A stretch of DNA of 64,000 nucleotides. Source: Arthrobacter sp. DWC3 (GTDB lineage: Bacteria > Actinomycetota > Actinomycetes > Actinomycetales > Micrococcaceae). The notes below the pieces were generated by a model that saw nothing but the letters and a program-made list of their open reading frames with translations, did not search any database and was not told the DNA's origin. The position numbers and the translations under genes are program-made. Shown one piece after another: positions 38,789-47,455 of this stretch. Location: NCBI RefSeq assembly GCF_002929375.1, contig NZ_PJIP01000002.1:143470-207469 (forward strand), written 5' to 3'. How positions within the stretch are numbered: position 1 is the stretch's first letter; each line of letters starts with the position of its first letter.

Positions 38789-38824
38789 CCCCGGAGGGCG
38801 CGGGTCCTCCTGGCGGAATGGGCG

Positions 38825-39331
38825 TCACTCGACGACGGTTCCCTCGACGGGGCCCTCGTTCGACCCCTTCATCATGGAGCGGGCGTTGTGCGAGGTGATC
38901 TCGATCGTCTCGAGGGCGCGCTCCACCATTCCCTCGTCCCTGCCGAGGTATTCGCGGACCACTCCCACCTGTACCTGCACGATCTTGAAACTGTGGTCGA
39001 GCTTCAGGTCCCGTGCTCGGTCGGCGGCGACGGGGGCCGGGGAGGACTGTCCTGCAGGGCCGAAGGCGCCGGAGGCCTGCAGACGGGCGGCGGCCCTCCG
39101 CGCCGCGGAGCGTAGGCTGAAGACAACGAAGCTGAAGATCAGGAGCCACCCCAGCGAGATGATCACCACCAGCCAGCCGATCACGTCGTTCTGGTTCGCC
39201 GCGAAGACCACGGCGACCAGGAACACGACCAGCATGACGGCCATCCCGGCGCTGCCCATGCGCATGCTCACGCCCCGGCCCGCGGGCCGCTCATTGCTCC
39301 CTAGTGACTGCATGGAATCATTCTTCCGCAT
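38825..39331 (-). CDS. Small membrane protein of unknown function
   Basis: The product is about 168 aa with two closely spaced hydrophobic helices (VMLVVFLVAVVFAA and IGWLVVIISLGWLLIFSFVVF) followed by a cytoplasmic tail of about 90 residues that contains a basic segment and KIVQVQVGVVREYLG. I do not recognise the family. The start is uncertain: the ATG at 39331 has GGAG 6 bases upstream, and an ATG at 39313 would remove six residues. The open frame continues far upstream without evidence of coding. It is divergent from the CHRD gene. Confidence 0.65.
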   Translation of the reverse strand: MRKNDSMQSLGSNERPAGRGVSMRMGSAGMAVMLVVFLVAVVFAANQNDVIGWLVVIISLGWLLIFSFVVFSLRSAARRAAARLQASGAFGPAGQSSPAPVAADRARDLKLDHSFKIVQVQVGVVREYLGRDEGMVERALETIEITSHNARSMMKGSNEGPVEGTVVE

Positions 39332-39484
39332 GATCCACTCCGCCCCGCCGCCTTCCACCGCGGGCGAACTGTCAGGATTCTCGAAGTCTTCTCCCATGTG
39401 CTCCCATCCGTGATGGCGGTCACCCCGAAGTACCGCCATGCGCGCCCTACGGTGCGCCTCACCCGCACAACGGAGGACCACCCC

Positions 39485-40279
39485 ATGAACAAGAAGATGC
39501 GTTTCCTTGCCGTCCCGGCCCTGGCCGTCAGCGCGCTGGCTCTCGCCGCCTCGCCCGCGATGGCCGCGCACGATGGCACCTACTCGTCCACCCTCGGCCA
39601 GCTCAACGGCACCACCGGTTCCGGCAGCATCACCGTCGATGTCAAGGGCGACCAGGCCACCGTCAACCTGCAGGTCTCGGGCCTCGCGCAGACCTTCATG
39701 GACGCGCCGTACCCGCACGTCCAGCACATCCACGGCGGCGCCGCGGGCAAGTGCCCCACGCCGGCCGACGACGCCAACGGTGACGGCCTCCTCAGTGTCT
39801 CCGAGGGCGTCCCGGGTTACGGTGGGATCCTCAGCACCCTCACCACCTCCGGCGCGACCACCCCCGCGGAGGGTCTGAACCTGGCCCTCGGCGGACAGGG
39901 CGGAACGTACTCCATCCAGCGCACCATCACCATCGACGAGCCCACCCAGAAGTCGCTCGCCGCCGGCACCGCCGTCGTCGTGGTGCACGGCCTGGATCCC
40001 GCGACCGCCGGTGTCCCCGCGGAGGTCTTCAACGGCCGCAGCGACCTCACCCCGGAGCCCGCCGCGGCACTGCCCCTCGGTGCGACCTCCCCCGCCCTGT
40101 GCGGCACGCTCGCGAAGACCCAGATGGGCGCCATGCCTTACGGTGGAGCGGACACCGGTGTGGCCACCGAGTCCTCCTCCAGCTCGACCGGCATGGTGGC
40201 GCTCGGCGGCGGACTCGTCCTCGCAGCAGCAGCCGGCGGAACCTTCGCCGTGCGTCGCCGTGCAGCGCAGAACGCCTGA
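39485..40279 (+). CDS. Secreted CHRD-domain protein with C-terminal membrane anchor
   Basis: The 264 aa protein has a signal peptide (MNKKMRFLAVPALAVSALAL, cut after AMA, residue 27) and a CHRD domain (about 30-195) with HVQHIHGGAAG near residue 78. After the domain comes a linker with GGADTG (about 220-225), a Ser run, a hydrophobic helix and RRRAAQNA. This is the layout of a sortase substrate, but without an LPxTG motif. GGAGG at 39472-39476 fixes the ATG at 39485. A class F sortase gene follows 12 bases later, so the two are probably enzyme and substrate. Confidence 0.85.
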   Translation: MNKKMRFLAVPALAVSALALAASPAMAAHDGTYSSTLGQLNGTTGSGSITVDVKGDQATVNLQVSGLAQTFMDAPYPHVQHIHGGAAGKCPTPADDANGDGLLSVSEGVPGYGGILSTLTTSGATTPAEGLNLALGGQGGTYSIQRTITIDEPTQKSLAAGTAVVVVHGLDPATAGVPAEVFNGRSDLTPEPAAALPLGATSPALCGTLAKTQMGAMPYGGADTGVATESSSSSTGMVALGGGLVLAAAAGGTFAVRRRAAQNA

Positions 40280-40291
40280 TCCTGGTTCCTC

Positions 40292-40951
40292 GTGACCAGT
40301 AGAGCAACCGACCACCGCTGGGGCTTCACGGCCCCGGCGGTGGTCGCCCTTCTCCTCCTCGCCGGCTGCGGCTCCGCCGACTCCACGTCGGCCCCCGGGA
40401 CACCGGCCGCGACGTCCCCGGCCGCGGTCGCGACGCCGGACGCCGTGCCCTCGACACCCGCCGCGGCTCCGTCCGCGGCCACCGAGCCCGCAGTGCTTCC
40501 CGCCTCCGCGCCCGTGACGCTCGAGATCCCGTCCATCGGCGTCAGGACGGACCTGCTCCGCCTCGGCCTCCGCGAGAACCGGAGCCTCGAGGTACCGCCG
40601 GACGGCCCCGGGGCACCGGCGGGCTGGTACGACCAGTCCCCCACCCCCGGCGACCGGGGGCCCGCGGTGATGCTCGGCCACGTGAACGCGACCGACGGCG
40701 GCAAGGGCGTGTTCGCCGATCTCCGGACGCTGAAGGCCGGTGACCGCATCAGCGTCACCCGCGAGGACGGCACGACGGCGGTCTTCGTGTTCCAGCGCGG
40801 GGAGGCGTACCGGAAGGACGAGTTCCCCACCCTCACGGTGTACGGCAACACCCCCGGCGCCGAGATCCGCCTCATCACGTGCGACGGCTACAACCCGGAC
40901 ACCGGGGAGTTCGACGACAACTACGTGGTGTACGCGACCCTCGTGGCGTAG
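40292..40951 (+). CDS. Class F sortase, predicted lipoprotein
   Basis: The 219 aa protein has a lipoprotein-like signal (VALLLLAGC, Cys at about 26), a Pro/Ala/Thr-rich linker of about 45 residues and a sortase barrel. The catalytic histidine is in VMLGHVNA (near residue 130), the cysteine in RLITCDGYN (near 196), and the family C-terminal strand is DDNYVVYATL. Class F sortases are actinobacterial transpeptidases of poorly defined specificity. The start is a GTG at 40292. It follows the CHRD gene directly and is convergent with the exporter genes. Confidence 0.88.
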   Translation: MTSRATDHRWGFTAPAVVALLLLAGCGSADSTSAPGTPAATSPAAVATPDAVPSTPAAAPSAATEPAVLPASAPVTLEIPSIGVRTDLLRLGLRENRSLEVPPDGPGAPAGWYDQSPTPGDRGPAVMLGHVNATDGGKGVFADLRTLKAGDRISVTREDGTTAVFVFQRGEAYRKDEFPTLTVYGNTPGAEIRLITCDGYNPDTGEFDDNYVVYATLVA

Positions 40952-40955
40952 CGCC

Positions 40956-41789
40956 CTACTTCAGGAACAGCTTCCGCAGGCGCAGCGTGGTGAGGAGCAT
41001 CCCGACGGCGATCATCCCGAGGAAGTAGCAGACGTGGACGATGGTGGCCGGCGTGAACGAGGCGACGCTGATCTGGCGGAGCAGTTCCACGCCGTGCCAC
41101 AGGGGCAGCGCCTGGATGAACCACTGGATGCCCTGCGGGTACACGCTGAGCGGGTAGAACGTGGCCGAGAACAGGAACATCGGCAGCATCACGAAGTTGA
41201 TCCACTCCATCTGCTGGAACGTCTTCATGAAACTCGTGATGCCCATCCCGAAGGACGCGAACCCGAACGCGATCACCACGGACGCCGGGACCATGAGCAG
41301 CGCCACGGGCGTGGTGAGCAGCCCCATGAGGCCCATGACCGCGGTGAAGCCCGTGGCGTACATGGCGCCGCGCAGCAGGGCCAGGAAGATCTCCCCGATC
41401 GCGACGTCGAGCGGCCCGAGCGAGGTGTACAGCATCCCCTGGTAGAGCTTCGCGAAGTTCATCCGGAAGAAGACGTTCCAGGTGCTGTCGTAGACGGCGC
41501 CGTTCATGGCGGACACCGCCAGCAGCGCCGGGGCGATGTACGCCGCGTAGCTGATCGGCTGCCCGTCGGGCCCCTCCACGGATCCCACGAGTGCCCCGAG
41601 GCCCACGCCCATCGACAGCAGGTACAGGACGGGCTCGAAGAACCCGGACACCATGACGAGCCAGTTGTTGCTGCGCGTGGCGAGGAGGCCCCGCGCGATC
41701 ACGGCCTTCGCGTTGCGCGAGTAGAGCGCGGCCAGCGGCTTCTTCGAGCCTTCCAGTGCGTAGTCGGCGGCGGTCAGCTGCGCGGTCAT
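40956..41789 (-). CDS. ABC-2 type transporter permease
   Basis: The 277 aa permease has six predicted helices and belongs to the DrrB/NodJ-type ABC-2 exporters (EPVLYLLSMGVGLGALV near residue 52; MLPMFLFSATFYPLSVYP near 200). It overlaps the partner permease gene by ATGA. Exported substrate is unknown; DrrAB-like systems export drugs, lipids or polysaccharide. Confidence 0.88.
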   Translation of the reverse strand: MTAQLTAADYALEGSKKPLAALYSRNAKAVIARGLLATRSNNWLVMVSGFFEPVLYLLSMGVGLGALVGSVEGPDGQPISYAAYIAPALLAVSAMNGAVYDSTWNVFFRMNFAKLYQGMLYTSLGPLDVAIGEIFLALLRGAMYATGFTAVMGLMGLLTTPVALLMVPASVVIAFGFASFGMGITSFMKTFQQMEWINFVMLPMFLFSATFYPLSVYPQGIQWFIQALPLWHGVELLRQISVASFTPATIVHVCYFLGMIAVGMLLTTLRLRKLFLK

Positions 41790-42658
41790 CTCCCCAGCCT
41801 CCGTGCGTAGACGCGGCGGGCGAGCCGGAGCCCCACGACGGCGAGGACCAGCAGGAAGAGCACGTGCACCGTGGCGAGCCACGCGGGGAGCTCCTGGCCG
41901 TAGGTCAGCGCCCTGCCCAGTTCCGTGCCGTGCCAGAGCGGCGAGATCCACCCGATCCACTGCAGGAACACGGGGAGCGTACTCAGCGGGAAGAACGTGC
42001 CGGAGAAGAGGAACAGCGGCATGACGATGAACCGCATCACGAGGGCGAACTGCCCCTTGTCGTCCTCAACGCTCGCGGCGTAGGCCATGAGCGGGAGACC
42101 GAACGCGAGCCCGCTGAGCACGGCGACGGGGATCGCCAGGACACCGATCGGCTGGGGCGAGGCGCCGAACGCCGCCACGATCAGGAAGTAGACGATCGTG
42201 GTCACGGACAGCCGGACCGTGATCGCGAGGACGTGGCCGTGGACGATCTGGTTCGTCCCGAGCGGGGAGGCGTGCGGCCCGTAGTAGACGCGCCGCCACT
42301 TGAAGCCGTCCATCACGGGGTAGGTGAACTCGGTGGCCGCCGTCATGATGGTCGCCGAGGCGAGCAGTGCGGGCGCGATGAACGCAAGGTAGCTGACGCC
42401 ACCGAAGACGCCGCCGGAGTTCCGGTCCACCAGGGTGGCGAGACCCACACCCATCGCGAACAGGTACATGACCGGCGTCCCCACGCTCGTGGCCAGGAGG
42501 GTCCACCTGTAGCTGTTCATGGCCCTGAGCACGTGCTCGGCGTAGTACCAGGAGCCGAACGCGCGGGCGCGGCGGGCGGACACCTCGGGCTTGTGGGCGT
42601 GCAGCCGGTACGCGGGACCGGCGGTCTCCTGCACGTGGGCGGACGTGTGCTCAGTCAA
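41786..42658 (-). CDS. ABC-2 type transporter permease
   Basis: The 290 aa permease is paralogous to its neighbour (TPVMYLFAMGVGLATLV; VMPLFLFSGTFFPLSTLP). The start is a TTG at 42658 with GGAGG a few bases upstream inside the end of the ATPase gene, giving an 8-base overlap. Two different permeases suggest a heterodimeric channel. Confidence 0.88.
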   Translation of the reverse strand: MTEHTSAHVQETAGPAYRLHAHKPEVSARRARAFGSWYYAEHVLRAMNSYRWTLLATSVGTPVMYLFAMGVGLATLVDRNSGGVFGGVSYLAFIAPALLASATIMTAATEFTYPVMDGFKWRRVYYGPHASPLGTNQIVHGHVLAITVRLSVTTIVYFLIVAAFGASPQPIGVLAIPVAVLSGLAFGLPLMAYAASVEDDKGQFALVMRFIVMPLFLFSGTFFPLSTLPVFLQWIGWISPLWHGTELGRALTYGQELPAWLATVHVLFLLVLAVVGLRLARRVYARRLGR

Positions 42659-43592
42659 CGAGGCTCCTCCCGGTCAGGCGCAGGAACACGTCCTCCAGGG
42701 AGGAGCGCCGTACGAGGGACGTGACGGGCCGCAGCCCGCGGGAGACCACCTGTTCGAGCGCGGCCTCGCCGTCGTTCGCGTAGATGAGCACGCGGTCCGG
42801 GAGCGGTTCGAGCCGCTCGCCGATGCCCTGCAGCTCGCCGGCCACGGTGGTGTTGCGTTCGGACCCGAACCGCAGTTCGAGGACCTCGCGCGTGGAGTGC
42901 TCGCGGATGAGCTGCGCGGGCGAGCCCTCGGCCATGATCCTGCCCTTGTCGACGACGACGAGGCGGTCGCACAGCTGCTCGGCCTCGTCCATGTAGTGCG
43001 TGGTGAGGACCAGGGTCACCCCGGATTCCTTCAGGCGGAACAGCCGGTCCCAGAGGATGTGGCGTGCCTGGGGGTCCAGGCCCGTGGTGGGCTCGTCCAG
43101 CAGGAGGATCTTCGGCTCGTTGATGAGCGAGCGGGCGATCGTCAGACGCCGCTTCATGCCTCCCGAGAGGGCGTCGACCCTGGCGCCCGCCTTCTCCGTG
43201 AGCTGCGCGAACTCCAGCAGCTCGTCGGCCTTGGGCTTGAGGTAGCTCATCGGCAGCCCGAAGTAGCGGCCGTAGACGAGCAGGTTGTCCCGCACGCGCA
43301 GTTCCTCGTCGAGGTTGTCCTGCTGGGGCACCACGCCGAGGTGGGCGCGCACCTCGGGCCCGTGCTCCTGCGGGTCGAGGCCCATGATGGTGAGCTGCCC
43401 GGACGTGCGCTGCGACACGCCGCCGATCATGCGCATGGTGGTCGACTTCCCGGCGCCGTTGGGTCCGAGGAGGCCGAACGACTCGCCCGCGGGGACGTCG
43501 AAGGAGATGCCGTCCACCGCCTTGAAGTCGGCGTAGTGCTTGCTGAGCCGGTGCGCGGAGATGACCGGCGGACCGGTGGGGGGTGTAGGCAC
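42651..43592 (-). CDS. ABC transporter ATP-binding protein (DrrA/NodI-like)
   Basis: The 313 aa ATPase has Walker A GPNGAGKST (near residue 43), signature LSGGMKRRL (near 141), Walker B ILLLDEPTTGLDP and the DrrA-type C-terminal domain ending with SLEDVFLRLTGRSL. It powers the two permeases downstream. The GTG start has TAGGCT 6 bases upstream and no Shine-Dalgarno, so it is probably leaderless. Confidence 0.92.
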   Translation of the reverse strand: MPTPPTGPPVISAHRLSKHYADFKAVDGISFDVPAGESFGLLGPNGAGKSTTMRMIGGVSQRTSGQLTIMGLDPQEHGPEVRAHLGVVPQQDNLDEELRVRDNLLVYGRYFGLPMSYLKPKADELLEFAQLTEKAGARVDALSGGMKRRLTIARSLINEPKILLLDEPTTGLDPQARHILWDRLFRLKESGVTLVLTTHYMDEAEQLCDRLVVVDKGRIMAEGSPAQLIREHSTREVLELRFGSERNTTVAGELQGIGERLEPLPDRVLIYANDGEAALEQVVSRGLRPVTSLVRRSSLEDVFLRLTGRSLVD

Positions 43593-43598
43593 CCGACC

Positions 43599-43604
43599 AG
43601 CCTA
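43599..43604 (-). promoter_or_regulatory. -10 box for leaderless exporter ATPase gene
   Basis: TAGGCT on the minus strand, 6 bases before the GTG. Confidence 0.45.
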
Positions 43605-43611
43605 GGCGATG

Positions 43612-44505
43612 CTACGCGGCCGCCGCCCGACGCTCGGCCGCCTCGACCACGTTGGTCAGCAGCATGGCCCGGGTCATGGGGCCCACGCCTCCGGGGTTCG
43701 GGGAGAGCCAGCTCGCCACGGACGCCGCGGCGGGGTCGACGTCGCCCGTCAGCTTCGCCCTGCCCGTCGCGGGGTCCTCGACGCGGCTGACCCCGACGTC
43801 GAGCACGATCGCCCCCGGCTTCAGCTGCCCGGCGGTGATCATGTGCGGGATCCCCGCCGCGGCGACGACGACGTCGGCGCGCGCCAGGTGGTCGGCGAGG
43901 TCCGTGGTCCCGGTGTGCGCGAGGGTGACCGTCGCATTGATCTGCTTGCGCGTCAGCAGGAGCCCGAGCGGACGTCCCACCGTCACGCCGCGCCCGACGA
44001 CGAGCACGTCGAGTCCCGTGAGGGCGACGTCGTGCCGGAGCAGGAGTTCCACGATGCCGTGCGGCGTGCAGGGCAGCGGCGACGCCATGGGTGCGTTGAC
44101 GTTGAGCACGAGCCTGCCGAGGTTGGTGGGGTGCAGGCCGTCGGCGTCCTTGGCGGGGTCGATGCGCTCGAGGATCGCGTTCGTGTCGATGTGCGCGGGC
44201 AGGGGCAGCTGCACGATGTAGCCCGTGGTGGCGTCGTCGGCGTTCAGGTCGTCGAGGACCGCCTCGAGCTCCTCCTGGCTGATGGTGTCCGGCAGGTCCC
44301 GCCGCACCGACGTGATGCCCACCTCGGCGCAGTCGCGGTGCTTGCCCGCCACGTAGGAGGCGCTGCCGGGATCGTCCCCGACCAGGACCGTGCCGAGTCC
44401 GGGCGTGATGCCGCGGTCGCGCAGCGCGGTGACCCGCTCGGCGAGTTCGGCCTTGATCCGGGCGGCGGTGGCCTTCCCGTCAAGGATGCGTGCTGGTGTG
44501 CTCAT
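43612..44505 (-). CDS. folD: Bifunctional methylenetetrahydrofolate dehydrogenase/methenyltetrahydrofolate cyclohydrolase
   Basis: The 297 aa enzyme interconverts 5,10-methylene- and 10-formyl-tetrahydrofolate. Recognisable parts are [17 protein letters not shown] near residue 37 with YVAGKHRDC (catalytic Lys of the family's YxxxK), [10 protein letters not shown] near 95, and [18 protein letters not shown] near 165 (NADP site). It lies downstream of glyA and a small open frame with which it overlaps by 26 bases, so all three are probably one transcript behind the ZTP riboswitch. Confidence 0.95.
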   Translation of the reverse strand: MSTPARILDGKATAARIKAELAERVTALRDRGITPGLGTVLVGDDPGSASYVAGKHRDCAEVGITSVRRDLPDTISQEELEAVLDDLNADDATTGYIVQLPLPAHIDTNAILERIDPAKDADGLHPTNLGRLVLNVNAPMASPLPCTPHGIVELLLRHDVALTGLDVLVVGRGVTVGRPLGLLLTRKQINATVTLAHTGTTDLADHLARADVVVAAAGIPHMITAGQLKPGAIVLDVGVSRVEDPATGRAKLTGDVDPAAASVASWLSPNPGGVGPMTRAMLLTNVVEAAERRAAAA

Positions 44506-44665
44506 GCGAATCGTCCTCGTCCAGTTGCGTGTCCAGGTGCTCGAGCAGGAAGGCCTTGCCGCGGTCGCAGCAGCCGGTGAAGCAGCATTCCGCCGTCGGG
44601 ATGTCGTAGTCCGTCGAGGCGGCGGCCCGCGAAGTGAGGGCGCCGTCCGGGAGGGGGTCTACCAC
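44480..44665 (-). CDS. Possible small protein with CC-x3-CC motif between glyA and folD
   Basis: A 61-codon open frame begins at a GTG overlapping the glyA stop and ends inside the start of folD. It contains [20 protein letters not shown]: two cysteine pairs three residues apart, then an amphipathic helix and an acidic/His-rich tail. AGGAGG is present but only 1-2 bases before the GTG, so initiation would rely on coupling to glyA. The compact packing and cysteine pattern argue for a real gene; no family is recognised. Confidence 0.4.
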   Translation of the reverse strand: MVDPLPDGALTSRAAASTDYDIPTAECCFTGCCDRGKAFLLEHLDTQLDEDDSHEHTSTHP

Positions 44666-45966
44666 TCCTCCTGGCCCGGGTAGAGCGGGAAGTCCGCGGC
44701 GAGCGCGGACACGCGGGCGCGGAGGGCGTCGACGTCCGGGGCCGGCTTCAGCGCGGCGGCGATGATCTCGCCGACCTCGGTGAACTCGGTGGCCCCGAAG
44801 CCGCGGGTCGCGAGCGCGGGGGTGCCGATGCGGAGGCCGGAGGTGACCATCGGCGGGCGGGGGTCGAACGGGACGGCGTTGCGGTTCACGGTGATGCCCA
44901 CGGAGTGCAGCACGTCCTCCGCCTGCTGGCCGTCCAGCGACGAGTTCCGCAGGTCCACCAGGACGAGGTGCACGTCCGTGCCGCCGGTGAGCACCGAGAC
45001 GCCGTGCTCGGCCACGTCGGCTCCGGTGAGGCGGTCGGCGATGATGCGTGCGCCCTCGAGGACGCGGTCCTGGCGTTCCTTGAACTCGGCGGAGCCGGCG
45101 ATCTTGAAGGCCGTTGCCTTGCCCGCGATGACATGCATGAGCGGCCCGCCCTGCTGGCCGGGGAAGACGTTGGAGTTGATCTTCTTCGCCCACTCCTGCT
45201 TCGCGAGGATGACGCCGGAGCGCGGTCCGGCGAGGGTCTTGTGCACCGTGGAGGTGACGACGTCGGAGTGCGGGACCGGGCTGGGGTGGACGCCCGCGGC
45301 CACGAGACCGGCGAAGTGCGCCATGTCCGTCCAGAGGAGCGCGCCCACCTCGTCGGCGATGGACCGGAAGGCGGCGAAGTCGAGCTGGCGGGGGTAGGCC
45401 GACCAGCCCGCGATGATGACCTGGGGCTTCTCGGCGAGGGCCTGCTCGCGGACGCGCTCCATGTCGAGGCGGTGGGTGTCCTCCTCCACGCCGTAGGCGG
45501 CGACCTCGTAGAGCTTGCCGGAGAAGTTGAGCTTCATGCCGTGGGTGAGGTGCCCGCCGTGCGCGAGGGAGAGGCCCATGATCTTGTCGCCGGGTTTGAT
45601 CATGGCGGAGAGGGCGGCGGCGTTGGCCTGCGCGCCGGAGTGCGGCTGGACGTTCGCGAACTCGGCGCCGAACAGGGCCTTGACGCGCTCGATCGCGAGG
45701 TTCTCCGCGACGTCCACGTGCTCGCAGCCACCGTAGTAGCGGCGGCCGGGGTACCCCTCCGCGTACTTGTTGGTGAGGACGCTGCCCTGGGCCTCGAGGA
45801 CGGCGCGGGGCGCGAAGTTCTCGGAGGCGATCATCTCGAGGGTGTCCCGCTGCCGGGCGAGCTCGTCACGGAGGACGGCGGCGATCTCCGGGTCCACCTC
45901 GGACAGGGGCGCGTTGGTGACGGAATCGGCGGCGGCGTGGGACGGAGCCATGGGCGAGGTGGTCAT
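44659..45966 (-). CDS. glyA: Serine hydroxymethyltransferase
   Basis: The 435 aa PLP enzyme transfers the serine hydroxymethyl group to tetrahydrofolate, giving glycine and methylene-THF. The PLP-lysine motif [16 protein letters not shown] is near residue 240, and [19 protein letters not shown] near 44 and [15 protein letters not shown] near 64 are hallmark segments. The ATG at 45966 has AAGGA about 8 bases upstream. A 5' leader of about 200 bases contains a ZTP riboswitch, linking expression to 10-formyl-THF shortage. Confidence 0.97.
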   Translation of the reverse strand: MTTSPMAPSHAAADSVTNAPLSEVDPEIAAVLRDELARQRDTLEMIASENFAPRAVLEAQGSVLTNKYAEGYPGRRYYGGCEHVDVAENLAIERVKALFGAEFANVQPHSGAQANAAALSAMIKPGDKIMGLSLAHGGHLTHGMKLNFSGKLYEVAAYGVEEDTHRLDMERVREQALAEKPQVIIAGWSAYPRQLDFAAFRSIADEVGALLWTDMAHFAGLVAAGVHPSPVPHSDVVTSTVHKTLAGPRSGVILAKQEWAKKINSNVFPGQQGGPLMHVIAGKATAFKIAGSAEFKERQDRVLEGARIIADRLTGADVAEHGVSVLTGGTDVHLVLVDLRNSSLDGQQAEDVLHSVGITVNRNAVPFDPRPPMVTSGLRIGTPALATRGFGATEFTEVGEIIAAALKPAPDVDALRARVSALAADFPLYPGQEEW

Positions 45967-46047
45967 CGGTCGATCCTTCTCTGGGGGTCTCGCAGGGGGG
46001 TCAGCGTGCGTCGCGGGCCGGTGTGTCCGCGCGGCAGGGACGTGGAA

Positions 46048-46163
46048 CGTGACCCGCGGCCCAGGCGTGCGATCCGTGGTCTGCACTGGAAGCGCAGGCT
46101 GTCCCGGGGGATCCTGGCTCCGCGTCGCTTCCTGGTGGTTGCCCACCCTACGCCAGTCACGAC
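46048..46163 (-). promoter_or_regulatory. ZTP (pfl) riboswitch upstream of glyA
   Basis: Read on the minus strand the leader contains the conserved pfl elements in order: CGUGACUGGCG at the 5' end, GUGGGCAACCACCAGG then AAGCG, and about 60 bases later CGCCUGGGCC, followed by GUCACG, which is complementary to the opening CGUGAC. This motif binds ZTP/ZMP, which accumulates when 10-formyl-THF is scarce, and commonly precedes glyA, folD or purH. A downstream GGCCCGCG can pair with CGCGGGUC next to the CGCCUGGG element, a possible switching hairpin. The rest of the 331-base gap up to the monooxygenase gene shows only the -10 box. Confidence 0.85.
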
Positions 46164-46169
46164 GCTCCC

Positions 46170-46175
46170 ATGCTA
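46170..46175 (-). promoter_or_regulatory. glyA/riboswitch -10 box
   Basis: TAGCAT on the minus strand ends 6 bases before the first base of the ZTP motif, so transcription would start almost exactly at the aptamer. Confidence 0.5.
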
Positions 46176-46297
46176 GCTGCACCGCGGGCGGCGTCGCCAC
46201 CGCTGCCCGCGGCTCCGGGGCAGGGCCGGAATAGGGCGTGACCGGTGGCCGTTCCGATCAGTGGACCGGCGGGCGCCGGACCGGAGAGGGCGGTGTG

Positions 46298-47455
46298 ATG
46301 CGCGGGACGGAGCGGACGGGAGCGGCGGAGCCCCTGGTCCGGCGGGTGCGGGTGGTCGTGATCGGCGCCGGCCAGGCCGGGCTGAGCAGCGCCTACTACC
46401 TGGCGCGGCGGGGCCTCGCGCCGCATCGCGAGGTCGTGGTCCTCGACGCCAACCCGGCGCCGGGCGGTGCGTGGCTGCACCGGTGGCCCTCCCTGACGTT
46501 CGACGCCGCCCACGCCCTGCACAGCCTTCCCGGCCTCCCCCTCGGGACGCCGGACCCGAAGGAGCCGGCCTCCGCCGTCGTGAACCGCTACTACGGCGCG
46601 TACGAGCGCGAGTTCGCCCTGCCCGTGGTCCGGCCCGTCTCCGTGCTCCGCGTCGAACCCGACGACGGCGGCGCGGAAGCCCCCGGGCGGAGCGGCACCG
46701 GGCCCCTGAGGATCACGACGACGGGCGGGACGTGGATCGCCGACGTGGTCGTCAACGCGACGGGTACCTGGGACCGCCCGTACTGGCCCTGGTACCGCGG
46801 GCGGGACGTCTTCGCAGGACGCCAGCTGCACACGCACGACTTCCGTTCGGCGGCCGAGTTCGCGGGGCAGCGTGTGCTCGTGGTCGGCGGCGGGACCTCC
46901 GCCGTGCAGTTCCTGCTGCAGCTCGCCGACGCCCGCGCCGCCACCGTCTGGTCCACGCGCCGCCCGGCCACCTTCACGCGCCGCGCGTTCGACCCGGAGT
47001 GGGGACGGGAGGTCGAGGCCGAGGTCTCGGGACGGACGAGCGCCGGCCTGCCGCCCGCCAGCGTGGTGTCCGTCACCGGACTCCCGCTCACGCCGCAGTA
47101 CCAGGCGGGGATCGACGCCGGGATCCTCGTCTCGCGCGGTCCCCTCGCCGAGCTGCGCGAGCACTCGGCCGTGCTCGCCGACGGCTCCGAGGAACCCGTG
47201 GACGCCGTCCTCTGGGCGACCGGTTTCCGCGCGGCGCTCGACCACCTCGCACCCCTGCACCTCCGGGAGCCCGGGGGCGGCATCCGGACCGACGGCGTAC
47301 ACGTGGCGAAGGACCCCCGCCTCCTGCTCGTCGGCTACGGCGCCTCCGCGTCCACGCTCGGGGCGTCCCGCGCCGGGCGTGCGGCGGCGCTGGCCGCCAT
47401 GGACCGGCTGCGCGACCCCGCACCCGGCGCGGAGGCTACCGGTACGCTGGCTTAG
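46298..47455 (+). CDS. Flavin-containing monooxygenase-like oxidoreductase
   Basis: The 385 aa flavoprotein has two Rossmann motifs, VIGAGQAGLSSAY (residues 21-33) and VVGGGTSAVQ (near 190), and between them GGAWLHRWPSL and FAGRQLHTHDF, a variant of the FxGxxxHxxxY/W fingerprint of class B flavin monooxygenases. The late ATGFR motif (LWATGFRAALD) is present. The substrate is unknown. The ATG at 46298 has GGAGAGG at 46283-46289; an in-frame upstream GTG/ATG is less likely. It is divergent from glyA and ends just before purU. Confidence 0.85.
   Translation: MRGTERTGAAEPLVRRVRVVVIGAGQAGLSSAYYLARRGLAPHREVVVLDANPAPGGAWLHRWPSLTFDAAHALHSLPGLPLGTPDPKEPASAVVNRYYGAYEREFALPVVRPVSVLRVEPDDGGAEAPGRSGTGPLRITTTGGTWIADVVVNATGTWDRPYWPWYRGRDVFAGRQLHTHDFRSAAEFAGQRVLVVGGGTSAVQFLLQLADARAATVWSTRRPATFTRRAFDPEWGREVEAEVSGRTSAGLPPASVVSVTGLPLTPQYQAGIDAGILVSRGPLAELREHSAVLADGSEEPVDAVLWATGFRAALDHLAPLHLREPGGGIRTDGVHVAKDPRLLLVGYGASASTLGASRAGRAAALAAMDRLRDPAPGAEATGTLA
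47443..47448 (+). promoter_or_regulatory. -10 box for leaderless purU
   Basis: TACGCT lies 7 bases before the purU GTG, inside the end of the monooxygenase gene. Confidence 0.4.
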
